This document shows positions 1 to 6,321 of a stretch of 9,790 nucleotides of DNA, piece by piece. The DNA is taken from the NCBI GenBank assembly GCA_018820005.1, contig JAHJOS010000197.1, positions 1 to 9,790 on the forward strand, read 5' to 3'. Under the pieces are notes generated by a model. It did no database searches, had not been told where the DNA came from, and was given only the letters and a program-made list of their open reading frames with translations. Position 1 is the stretch's first letter, and each line of letters starts with the position of its first letter. The translations under genes were made by a program, and so were the position numbers. The DNA is from Alphaproteobacteria bacterium. Its GTDB lineage: Bacteria; Pseudomonadota; Alphaproteobacteria; Rhizobiales; Devosiaceae.

Positions 1-1546
1 CCGGCTTGGTTACCACCGCAATGCCGCGTTCCTCTGCCAACGCCCGCACGGCGGGGCTGCGATCGGCCGTCACCAGCGCTGCCGGCAGATGCCCACCCAG
101 ATTATGCCGCAGCCATTCAATGGCATCCAGGCCCGATGTCTGGTCGAGGTGATAATCCATCAGCACCAGATCGGGGTACCAGCCTTCCAATAGGCGCTCG
201 CGGTCGATCTGCTTGAGCGAAAGGGCGCTGCGCACGTCGCAGCCCCAATGGGTCAACAGGCCTTCCATGGCCTCGGTGATGGTTCGCTCATTGTCCACGC
301 ACAGCACCTTGAGCCCCAGCGTGCCGAAGTTCACATCCACCGCGGCAGCCCCGGCGCTGGGCTCGGCCAGCGTGCGGGTAGCCGGCAGGTACAGCGAAAA
401 CCGTGACCCCCGCCCTTCCACGCTATCGAGTTCGAGCGTCAGCCCCAGCGCGGTCACCAGGCGCTGCACGATCGACAGCCCCAGCCCCAGCCCCTGGGCC
501 ATGCGGGCGCCGCGTTCCAGCCGCGAGAATTCGGCGAACAGCAGGCGGTGCTGATCCTTGTTAAAGCCAATGCCTGTATCGATCACATCGAGCCGCACCC
601 GGTTGCCGCGCCGCCGCAGTCCCACAAGCACCTTGCCGCCCGGCGTGGTGTATTTGATCGCGTTCGAAACCAGGTTCTGCACGATGCGACCGACGAGGCT
701 CCTGTCCACCAGCACCGTCGTCTTGGTCGATACAATGGCCAGCGTGATATTGCGCTCGCGTGCCAGCGGGCCGAATTCCACCTCGATCTTCTTGAGCAGG
801 TCGCGTGCCGCCACCGGCGCCGGTGCCGGCCGCAGCGCCCCGCTGTCGATGCGCGAAATATCGAGCAGCGCGCTCATGATGTCTTCTACCGCCGTCAGCG
901 ATGCCTCGATGGAATTGGCCAGGTCCGCCAGCCCGGTCAGCTTGGCCCGCTCGATCAGCGTCGACGTATAAAGCCGCGCTGCATTGAGTGGCTGCAGCAG
1001 GTCGTGGCTGGCCGCAGCCAGAAACCGCGTCTTGTCGTGGTTGGCAGCGTCCGCCTTGGCCCGGGCACTTTCGAGTTCGGTATTGACCCGCGTCAGATCG
1101 GCTGTGCGCTGCGCCACCCGGCCTTCGAGCGATTGATTGGCCAGCTCCAGCGCGCGCTCCGCCTTCACCCGTGCCGTGACATCGGAAAAGCTGATCACCA
1201 GTCCCCCGTCAGGCAGCCGGCTGCTGTGAAACTCCAGCGTCTGCCCGCCGTCGCCCAGTCGCTGCGTCACCGTAACGGGCGAACCCGTCAGCAGCGTGAT
1301 TCGCTCCAGCGCCAGTCTTGCGGCATCCCCCGGACCCAGATCGCCGCGATTACCGAGAAAAAGTGCAATATCGAACAAGGGTGTGCCGGCCCGCGTCAGC
1401 TCGACCGGCAAATCGAGTAGTGCATTATATCGCCCGTTTGAGGTGACCAGATGCAGCCCCGCATCGAACACGGCAACGCCCTGCGGAATGTGGTCTAGCG
1501 CCTGTTGCACGCCGGTCTGGGCATCGCTTTGGGAGGGCAGCGTCAT
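1..1546 (-). CDS. PAS-containing hybrid sensor histidine kinase/response regulator (3' end outside window)
   Basis: Signal-transduction kinase that should autophosphorylate on a histidine and pass phosphate to its own C-terminal receiver. At least 515 codons are visible, reading off the left edge a few residues after the receiver's conserved T-K-P, so only a short tail is missing. Order: PAS-like domain about residues 14-125 (starts ALDHIPQGVAVFD), a short helical linker, a dimerisation H-box with LAAASHDLLQPLNAARL (His181), an HATPase domain with N-box NLVSNAIKYT, G1 box DTGIG (Asp323) and G2 GLGLGLS, then a receiver with VDNE (Asp418) and LMDYH (Asp464 as phospho-acceptor). No transmembrane segment is visible, so it is probably cytosolic. 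The H-box style resembles the NahK/PAS-7 hybrid kinases. I chose ATG at 1546 because no in-frame ATG lies upstream, but it has no clear Shine-Dalgarno, so the start is uncertain. It is transcribed divergently from mscL. The signal sensed is unknown. Confidence 0.93.
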   Translation of the reverse strand, partial: MTLPSQSDAQTGVQQALDHIPQGVAVFDAGLHLVTSNGRYNALLDLPVELTRAGTPLFDIALFLGNRGDLGPGDAARLALERITLLTGSPVTVTQRLGDGGQTLEFHSSRLPDGGLVISFSDVTARVKAERALELANQSLEGRVAQRTADLTRVNTELESARAKADAANHDKTRFLAAASHDLLQPLNAARLYTSTLIERAKLTGLADLANSIEASLTAVEDIMSALLDISRIDSGALRPAPAPVAARDLLKKIEVEFGPLARERNITLAIVSTKTTVLVDRSLVGRIVQNLVSNAIKYTTPGGKVLVGLRRRGNRVRLDVIDTGIGFNKDQHRLLFAEFSRLERGARMAQGLGLGLSIVQRLVTALGLTLELDSVEGRGSRFSLYLPATRTLAEPSAGAAAVDVNFGTLGLKVLCVDNERTITEAMEGLLTHWGCDVRSALSLKQIDRERLLEGWYPDLVLMDYHLDQTSGLDAIEWLRHNLGGHLPAALVTADRSPAVRALAEERGIAVVTKP

Positions 1547-1714
1547 CTGGGTTTGGCAATCTGTCGCTTGTTGCTGGTCAATATCGGCCGCTGTGCCGGG
1601 CCGCGCAAGTCCGCCAATGGGCCCATTGCTTTTGGTAAATGCCGCGTTCAGAATTAAGTTCCACAGGGTGCAACGCTGCCTTGTTGCGATTGGGAAGAAC
1701 AAAGAAGGGTCAAA

Positions 1715-2143
1715 ATGTTCAAAGAATTCCGTGACTTCGCCATCAAGGGCAATATGGTCGATCTGGCAATCGGCGTGATCATCGGTGCGGCCTTCGGTGC
1801 CATCGTTTCGTCTCTGGTTGATGATGTATTCATGCCGCTGATCGGGCTGTTGATTGGTGGGATCGATTTTTCCAACCTGTTCATCGTGCTGTCCAATCCC
1901 GACAATCTGCCCGCGCCATCGCTCGCAGCAGCGCAGGCCGCCGGCATCGCCACCATGAATGTCGGCCTGTTCATCAATGCGGTCGTCAAGTTCACCATCA
2001 TTGCCTTCGTGCTGTTCATGGTGGTCAAGGGCATCAATTCCCTCAAACGCGAGGCCGCTGCCGAACCGGTTGCATCCACTCCGGCGCCGTCCCGGGAGGA
2101 AGTCCTGCTCACCGAAATCCGCGACGCCCTGCGCGCCCGCTGA
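1715..2143 (+). CDS. mscL: Large-conductance mechanosensitive channel MscL
   Basis: Homopentameric inner-membrane channel that opens under high membrane tension to release solutes during hypo-osmotic shock. The 142-residue length fits the family (E. coli about 136). The N-terminus is the signature: amphipathic MFKEFRDFAIKGN, then the pore-lining TM1 (about residues 15-45, with the small-residue run AIGVIIGAAFGAIV and VDD before MPLIG). A periplasmic loop with SNPDN follows, then TM2 (about residues 85-112, NAVVKFTIIAFVLFMVVKGIN) and a charged C-terminal helix ending REEVLLTEIRDALRAR. A ribosome binding site (AGAAGGG) lies six bases before the ATG. It stands alone between a divergent sensor kinase and a downstream regulator, and is closed by its own terminator. 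Assignment is secure from the sequence pattern. Confidence 0.97.
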   Translation: MFKEFRDFAIKGNMVDLAIGVIIGAAFGAIVSSLVDDVFMPLIGLLIGGIDFSNLFIVLSNPDNLPAPSLAAAQAAGIATMNVGLFINAVVKFTIIAFVLFMVVKGINSLKREAAAEPVASTPAPSREEVLLTEIRDALRAR

Positions 2144-2150
2144 ACCGCGA

Positions 2151-2181
2151 AGAGGCCAGCTTTTACCGCTGGCCTTTTCTT
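2151..2181 (+). terminator. Rho-independent terminator after mscL
   Basis: An 8-bp perfect stem AGGCCAGC (2153-2160) pairs with GCTGGCCT (2168-2175) across a 7-base loop and runs into a T-rich tract (TTTTCTT). It starts about 10 bases after the mscL stop and should isolate mscL from the downstream regulator. Confidence 0.85.
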
Positions 2182-2223
2182 CACGGCACTGCTAGGAATA
2201 AAAGCTCTATAGCGCCGGAGATA

Positions 2224-2266
2224 AGAGGAAATATACCTCTACGTGTAGGTGGTAACTCCTACGTAG
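2224..2266. promoter_or_regulatory. Cluster of inverted repeats (TACGTAG-type), candidate operator
   Basis: Three dyads are packed upstream of the FixJ-like regulator. AGAGG/CCTCT arms (2224-2228, 2236-2240) are followed by CTACGTGTAG (2239-2248, with CTAC/GTAG arms) and the perfect 8-bp palindrome CTACGTAG (2259-2266). GTAGG and CCTAC (2245-2249, 2258-2262) also form a dyad across eight bases. NarL/LuxR-type HTH proteins bind short dyads of this kind, so an operator for the downstream regulator (autoregulation) is a reasonable inference. Which protein binds is not known. Confidence 0.45.
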
Positions 2267-2368
2267 TCTCCGTATCGGCAGGCAGGAACACTTAGTGCAA
2301 ACTACCGTGGTTGGGTCAGATTGGTTCAACTACAACTATTTAGCGCAATTGCCAGGGCAGGGGGCAAC

Positions 2369-3004
2369 ATGAGCGATGAGATTTACTACCAACCCAGTTT
2401 TAGCCGCGACCGGTTGATCCATATTGTCGATCCCGATCTGGCCACGTGCGAGGCCCTCAGCGTGCTGTTCCGGCTCGAGGGCTTCCAGACCAGTTTTTCG
2501 GTAGACGCCGGTCATTTCCTGATCGCGCTGGAACGCCGCCGCCCCGATGTAGTGGTGCTCAATCTGCGCATTGGTGCCGAGAGCGGGCTCAGCCTGCTGC
2601 GGCGCATCAAGGCACTGCGCACCGCCATTCCCGTCTTCATGCTGGCCGACTATCCCCAGGTCGAGGCCTCGGTGACCGCCATGAAGCTGGGCGCCACCGA
2701 TGTGGTCAGCAAACCCATCGACACCGAGCACCTGCTCAGCGGCATTTTCGATGCCCTGCGTGGCGATGTGCATGTCAGTGCCATGTATGGCGGTCGGCGC
2801 GGCATCGAGGTGCATGGCTTCGCCCGCCTGACCCCGCGCGAGCGCGAGGTGCTGCAACTGATCAGCAATGGTCAGTCCAACAAGGAAGCCGGTCGCGTTC
2901 TGGGCATATCCCCCCGCACGGTCGAAGTGCACCGCGCCCGCGTCATGGAAAAACTGGGTGCCAGAAACACTGCCGATTTGATGCGTATTGTGCTCACGGG
3001 CTGA
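2369..3004 (+). CDS. FixJ/NarL-type LuxR-family response regulator with degenerate receiver
   Basis: DNA-binding transcription factor of 211 residues, the usual FixJ length. Residues about 15-130 form a receiver fold and 150-210 a LuxR/GerE HTH (LTPREREVLQLISNGQSNKEAGRVLGISPRTVEVHRARVMEKLG, positions 154-197). The receiver is unusual: the phospho-acceptor position is Asn65 (VVVLNLRIG where FixJ has VTDLRMP), one of the two acidic pocket residues is replaced (Val-Asp-Pro-Asp at 20-23), and the conserved Thr/Ser is Ala93. Lys115 (SKP) is kept. It therefore probably acts without phosphorylation, or by another input. I chose ATG 2369, preceded by AGGGGGC, over a TTG at 2321 that would add 16 atypical residues. 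It is preceded by a dyad-rich intergenic region. The target genes are unknown. Confidence 0.92.
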   Translation: MSDEIYYQPSFSRDRLIHIVDPDLATCEALSVLFRLEGFQTSFSVDAGHFLIALERRRPDVVVLNLRIGAESGLSLLRRIKALRTAIPVFMLADYPQVEASVTAMKLGATDVVSKPIDTEHLLSGIFDALRGDVHVSAMYGGRRGIEVHGFARLTPREREVLQLISNGQSNKEAGRVLGISPRTVEVHRARVMEKLGARNTADLMRIVLTG

Positions 3005-3006
3005 CC

Positions 3007-3068
3007 GAGCAGGCAAACAGCGTGCAAAGAGCAGGCAAACTGCATGCTAAAAGCAGGCTTGCACGCTG
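3007..3068. repeat. Direct repeat plus long inverted repeat in the spacer after the regulator gene
   Basis: GAGCAGGCAAAC occurs twice (3007-3018 and 3029-3040). Interlaced with it, CAGCGTGCAA (3018-3027) is perfectly inverted as TTGCACGCTG (3059-3068), 31 bases apart, with the palindrome GCATGC in the loop. No T-tract follows, so it is not a standard terminator. It could be a protein-binding region or an RNA hairpin. Confidence 0.5.
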
Positions 3069-3127
3069 CAAGGGCCATGCAAAAACCATGACTGGCTGGC
3101 GTGTTGGATTGCGAAACCGGAGTGCCC

Positions 3128-3901
3128 ATGCCCAACCTGCCCGCGCCAATCGCTCTGCTCAGCGACAGCCTGATGGCGGCCATTGACCATGCAATGCCGG
3201 GCCAAGTGACGGCGTTTTACCTCGTCGGTTCAGTCGCCCTGGGTGACTACCGCGACGGCCACAGCGACCTCGATTTCATCGCAGTTTTGTCGCACCCGCC
3301 TGACACGCAGGCTCTGGCAAAAGTCCATGCCGATATGGCCAATCGCTTCCCGGACATCGACTGCGACGGCATCTATCTTGACCCACAGGCGCTGTCCAAA
3401 CCACCGGCCGGCCTGGGCGCCGCCGCACGCGATGGCCGTTTAACGCCGCAGTCTGCCGACGAACGCCACCCCGTCAGCTGGCTGCTGCTCGCCGATTCCG
3501 GCATAGCCCTGCGCGGCCCGTTTCCCGACCACAACTGGGTCGCCGCTGACCGTAGGGCCGCGATGGCCTATAGCCGCAGCAATCTGCTAACCTATTGGCA
3601 GAAATGGCTTAAAGCCTTCGACGCAACCCGCTCCACGCTCAATCATGACCAGCTCGACGAGGCCGTGCACTGGGGCGTTCTGGGCGCCCTGCGGGTTCAC
3701 GCCACCATGATCACCGGCCGCGTCCCGTCCAAAAGCGAAGCCGGCCTCTATGGCCAGTCGGCCTTCCCACAGCACGCCCCGATCATCGCCGAAGCCCTGC
3801 GCCTGCGACAGGCCGGCTCCAGTCCCAGCCTCTATGCCGAACCGGCGACACGCGGCGCCGACGCGGTCGAACTGCTCGCCGCTGTCACGGGCTCAGCCTA
3901 G
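3128..3901 (+). CDS. Aminoglycoside adenylyltransferase-like nucleotidyltransferase (DUF4111 C-terminal domain)
   Basis: Predicted cytosolic nucleotidyltransferase of 257 residues. The N-terminal half carries the NTP_transf_2 signature: GSVALGDYRDGHSDLDF, with Gly34-Ser35 and the metal-binding pair Asp47/Asp49. A further acid probably lies in the DCDGIYLD segment. The C-terminal half looks like the DUF4111/AadA C-terminal domain (WGVLGALRVHATMITGRVPSK, then AGLYGQSAFPQH). Family members such as AadA transfer AMP to streptomycin/spectinomycin, but many chromosomal relatives have no proven drug substrate, so resistance is not established. I chose ATG 3128 because GGAG lies five bases upstream; a GTG at 3101 would add nine residues. 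It converges on the DUF4342 gene with only 14 bases between stops and no visible terminator. Confidence 0.85.
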   Translation: MPNLPAPIALLSDSLMAAIDHAMPGQVTAFYLVGSVALGDYRDGHSDLDFIAVLSHPPDTQALAKVHADMANRFPDIDCDGIYLDPQALSKPPAGLGAAARDGRLTPQSADERHPVSWLLLADSGIALRGPFPDHNWVAADRRAAMAYSRSNLLTYWQKWLKAFDATRSTLNHDQLDEAVHWGVLGALRVHATMITGRVPSKSEAGLYGQSAFPQHAPIIAEALRLRQAGSSPSLYAEPATRGADAVELLAAVTGSA

Positions 3902-3915
3902 CCGTCCGCCTCGCC

Positions 3916-4212
3916 TTATTTGGCCGCATCGTCCGGCTTGTCGTCATCGCGCACGATCTCGATCCGCACATTGGTTGCCAATCCAGCCAGTGCCGCAATA
4001 GCGGCCAGCCAGGGCGCCGTAAGCGCCACAACGCCCCCGGCGATGGCCCCTGCCGTCAGTGGGATCTCCAGCATGGTGTCGCCGTCGCCGGTATGGATGC
4101 GCAGGCGTCGCACATTGCCTTCGGCCATCAGGGCCTTGATGCGCTCCACCAACTGGTGCCCGGCGATCTCGATTTCTTCGCTGAAACTGCGCTTGCCGTC
4201 CTGGTTCATCAT
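3916..4212 (-). CDS. DUF4342 family protein
   Basis: Small protein of 98 residues matching DUF4342 in overall layout. The N-terminal part (SFSEEIEIAGHQLVERIKALMAEGNVRRLRI) looks like a helix followed by a strand. A short beta segment (DGDTMLEIPL) leads to a hydrophobic Ala/Gly-rich stretch at about residues 52-78 that could be one membrane helix or a buried hairpin, followed by VRIEIVRDDD and an acidic tail. No function is established that I know of. Its ATG (4212) overlaps the stop of the upstream flavodoxin-like gene as ATGA, with AAGGAG just ahead, so the two are very likely translationally coupled. A second ATG directly follows (4209) and has slightly better Shine-Dalgarno spacing. Confidence 0.87.
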   Translation of the reverse strand: MMNQDGKRSFSEEIEIAGHQLVERIKALMAEGNVRRLRIHTGDGDTMLEIPLTAGAIAGGVVALTAPWLAAIAALAGLATNVRIEIVRDDDKPDDAAK

Positions 4213-4709
4213 GCCGCTCCTTCAAGGATATTTTGGTTCAAAATCAGTCCCTTGGCCCAGGCGGCCGCACGCTCGCGCTCACCATCCTTGAGTGGACCTT
4301 CGGTGCCCAGTACCAGAAAACCAGTGGCGGTCCCGGCCTCAACGCAGCCCCGCTCGATCAGCCTGCGCTGTATGGTCTGGCCAGCATAGCCCCCTACTTC
4401 CACCACCCAGCGCAGTGGCGCGGGCTGGATGGTATCGAGGTCCAGTCGCGTGTCGAATGCAGCTGCACGCAGTCCCGCCATGCCGGCGTCCGGCAGCGCT
4501 TCCAGCACGTCCTGGATAGCCGGCGTGGGGCGAAAGCCGCGCGTGGGTGACCCAATGATCAACAGGTCCACGCCGGTGAGGTCCGGAACATGCCCGATGT
4601 TGACAGACTCCAGCCGCACCGCATGCTCAGGCTGCAGCGCCTGGGCCATCGCTTGTGCGATGCTGGCCGTATTGCCGTAGATGCTGTCGTGGACGATCAA
4701 GACCACCAT
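4209..4709 (-). CDS. Flavodoxin-like (FMN-binding) protein
   Basis: Probable FMN-binding flavodoxin-fold protein of 166 residues. The first strand is MVVLIVHDSIYGNTASIAQAM, where DSIYGNT is the FMN phosphate-binding loop. The second nucleotide-side loop follows LLIIGSPTRGFRPTPAIQ, and a late GTEGPLKDGE motif closes the fold. Flavodoxins carry electrons, but this divergent type could instead be a quinone/FMN reductase or a regulatory flavoprotein; the partner is unknown. ATG 4709 is preceded by AGGAGG at good spacing, and an upstream ATG at 4739 has no such site. It follows hemA on the same strand by 63 bases and overlaps DUF4342 by ATGA. A perfect FNR/FixK-type palindrome sits about 60 bases upstream of the start, suggesting induction under low oxygen. 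Confidence 0.88.
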   Translation of the reverse strand: MVVLIVHDSIYGNTASIAQAMAQALQPEHAVRLESVNIGHVPDLTGVDLLIIGSPTRGFRPTPAIQDVLEALPDAGMAGLRAAAFDTRLDLDTIQPAPLRWVVEVGGYAGQTIQRRLIERGCVEAGTATGFLVLGTEGPLKDGERERAAAWAKGLILNQNILEGAA

Positions 4710-4762
4710 GGCGCCCTCCTGTGTTGGCAGGATGAGCATGGACCCGCCCCAGCGAGCCCGCC

Positions 4763-4776
4763 TTGATGTCGATCAA
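4763..4776 (-). promoter_or_regulatory. Perfect FNR/FixK box for the flavodoxin-DUF4342 promoter
   Basis: The sequence TTGATGTCGATCAA matches the FNR/FixK consensus TTGAT-N4-ATCAA exactly. Its centre is 60.5 bases from the flavodoxin ATG. If it acts at the usual class II position (-41.5), transcription would start near 4728, and CATGCT falls at the expected -10 place (it keeps the conserved A2 and T6). It overlaps the hemA stop codon. The binding protein is inferred. Confidence 0.65.
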
Positions 4777-6053
4777 CCGCCCAGGCTGGGCAGGGTCAAA
4801 TCGCCCGAGGTGAGCTTGCTGGCCGTGATGGCGGCCTCGGCCGCTTCGCGCGGCAGTTCCAGGCTGGTCCACACGCTGACCAGCGCATGGCGCAGGGCAA
4901 AGATCATCTCGTCGGTGTGCAGCGGCGTCGGGGTAATGCGCAGCCGCTCGGTGCCCTTGGGCACGGTGGGATAGTTGATGGGCTGGATATAGATATTGTG
5001 CTTTTCCAGCAGCATGTCGCTGGCCGCCTTGACCGCGCGGGCATCGCCCACGATCAGCGGCACGATATGGGTCGATGTTTCCATCACCGGCAGGCCCGCA
5101 TCGGCCAGGATCGCCTTGGTCAGCCGCGCCTGGCGCTGGTGCATGATGCGCTCATGCCCATTGCCCTTGAGGTGCTCGATCGAAGCCCGCGCCGCCGCAC
5201 ATAGCGCCGGTGGCAGCGAAGTGGTGAAGATGAACTCGGGCGCATAGGAGCGCACGGCATCGACGATGGCGCGGTTGGCCGCAATATAGCCGCCCATCAC
5301 GCCAAAGCCCTTGGCCAGCGTGCCCTCGATGATGTCGATCCGGTCCATCAGGCCATCGCGTTCCGCAATGCCGCCGCCGCGTGGGCCATACATGCCCACG
5401 GCATGGACTTCGTCGATATAGGTCAGCGCGCCGAATTCCTCGGCCAGCGCGACGATCTCGGCAATGGGGGCGACATCGCCATCCATCGAATAGACCGATT
5501 CAAAGCAGATCAGCTTGGGCCGCTTGCGGTCGACCTGGCTGAGCAGCTCGCGCAGATGGCCCACGTCATTGTGGCGGAAGATCTTCTTTTCCATGCCGGA
5601 CTGGCGCACGCCCTGGATCATGGAGGCATGATTGAGCTGGTCCGAAAAAATCATGCAGTTGGGCAGCAGCCGCGCGATGGTGGCGATGGCGGCCTCGTTG
5701 GAGACAAAGCCCGATGTGAACACCAACGCTGCTTCCTTGCGGTGCAGGTCGGCGAGCGAACGCTCCAGCTCGACAAGCGGGCGGTTTGTGCCCGAGATAT
5801 TGCGCGTGCCGCCCGAGCCGACGCCCAGCTTGCCCGCCGTCTCCTGCATGGCGCCGATCACCTTGGGGTGCTGGCCCATGCCCAGATAGTCATTGGAGCA
5901 CCAGATGGTGATTTCACGCTGGTTGTCTGAATCGTCGCGATAGATGGCGCGCGGAAACTGGCCCGCCACCCGCTCGAGGTCAGCAAAGACCCGATAGCGC
6001 TTTTCGGCACGCAGTGTGTCGACCGCATCTTCGAAAATGCTACGATAGTCCAT
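4773..6053 (-). CDS. hemA: 5-aminolevulinate synthase
   Basis: PLP enzyme that condenses glycine and succinyl-CoA to 5-aminolevulinate, the first and usually rate-limiting step of tetrapyrrole synthesis by the C4 route; cytosolic. Signatures run in order: SNDYLG (53-58), GSGGTRNISG (79-88), DQLNHASMI with His142, SVYSMDGDVAPI (186-197), the PLP-ring Asp in YIDEVHAVG (Asp214, His217), and the Schiff-base lysine in EGTLAKGFG at Lys248, the same number as in the Rhodobacter capsulatus enzyme. The 426 residues exceed the common 400-410 by a short C-terminal tail (LPREAAEAAITASKLTSGDLTLPSLGG). ATG 6053 was chosen because AAGGA lies nine bases upstream and MDYRSIFEDAVDTLR is the family's usual start; an ATG at 6092 adds atypical residues. 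An FNR-type palindrome and an Irr-box-like sequence lie upstream. It is followed by a flavodoxin-like gene. Confidence 0.97.
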   Translation of the reverse strand: MDYRSIFEDAVDTLRAEKRYRVFADLERVAGQFPRAIYRDDSDNQREITIWCSNDYLGMGQHPKVIGAMQETAGKLGVGSGGTRNISGTNRPLVELERSLADLHRKEAALVFTSGFVSNEAAIATIARLLPNCMIFSDQLNHASMIQGVRQSGMEKKIFRHNDVGHLRELLSQVDRKRPKLICFESVYSMDGDVAPIAEIVALAEEFGALTYIDEVHAVGMYGPRGGGIAERDGLMDRIDIIEGTLAKGFGVMGGYIAANRAIVDAVRSYAPEFIFTTSLPPALCAAARASIEHLKGNGHERIMHQRQARLTKAILADAGLPVMETSTHIVPLIVGDARAVKAASDMLLEKHNIYIQPINYPTVPKGTERLRITPTPLHTDEMIFALRHALVSVWTSLELPREAAEAAITASKLTSGDLTLPSLGG

Positions 6054-6131
6054 CGAACTGTCCTTCTGCCTGTCGGCGGGCAGATCGCCCAACCTTCGAC
6101 ACCAGCTTCGCCCGATGCCAGGCGTGGCGCC

Positions 6132-6145
6132 TTGACCTAAGTCAA
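6132..6145 (-). promoter_or_regulatory. FNR/FixK-type box upstream of hemA
   Basis: The palindrome TTGACCTAAGTCAA fits the relaxed FNR/FixK pattern TTGA-N6-TCAA and is a perfect dyad except for its four central bases. Its centre is about 85 bases upstream of the hemA ATG. With class II geometry the transcript would start near 6097, giving a leader of about 43 bases. FNR-type control of hemA is known in Rhodobacter, which supports this reading; the -10 (GAAGCT) is weak. Confidence 0.6.
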
Positions 6146-6203
6146 CGCCCCACGGCTATTTCGCGCCGGACCCCAATTGCGCACCAAAGCATGGGCCCGC
6201 AAG

Positions 6204-6220
6204 TTGAGAGACATTCTAAA
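6204..6220. promoter_or_regulatory. Irr-box-like (iron control element) sequence
   Basis: The sequence TTGAGAGACATTCTAAA matches the Irr motif as I recall it (TTTAGAA-N3-TTCTAAA) at 12 of 14 defined positions, with the right half perfect. Irr is the heme/iron-responsive Fur-family regulator of many Rhizobiales and often acts on heme genes. It lies about 150 bases upstream of the hemA ATG and beyond the FNR box, so it would need a second, farther promoter or repression from a distance. Confidence 0.35.
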
Positions 6221-6225
6221 CTGCA

Positions 6226-6237
6226 CTGGTTAACCAG
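6226..6237. repeat. Perfect 12-bp palindrome CTGGTTAACCAG
   Basis: Self-complementary dodecamer with an AT core, placed just beyond the Irr-like site in the hemA control region. It could be a dimeric repressor site or chance; no family is recognised. Confidence 0.4.
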
Positions 6238-6321
6238 ACAATGCGGCAAACGCGCACGAGGCCCCTTCGGGATGGTCGCAAGCGCGTGATCGCCAGGCAT
6301 CGCGCCACCCCGACAGCCCCG

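Noticed and set aside
548..1420. A 290-codon plus-strand open frame, with others at 213-554 and 558-971
   Set aside because: They lie antisense to the hybrid kinase, whose domains are unmistakable. The translations are Arg/His/Gln-rich shadows with no domain.
2321..2368. Longer start (TTG 2321) for the response regulator
   Set aside because: The extra 16 residues are not family-like, and the ATG at 2369 has a purine-rich ribosome binding site.
2336..3016. A 226-codon minus-strand open frame
   Set aside because: Antisense shadow of the FixJ-like regulator; composition typical of a reverse-frame artefact.
3007..3040. Possible CRISPR-like repeat (GAGCAGGCAAAC twice)
   Set aside because: Only two 12-base copies with a 10-base gap; too short and too few for an array.
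5403..5930. A 175-codon plus-strand open frame within hemA
   Set aside because: Antisense to the clear ALA synthase; no family features.
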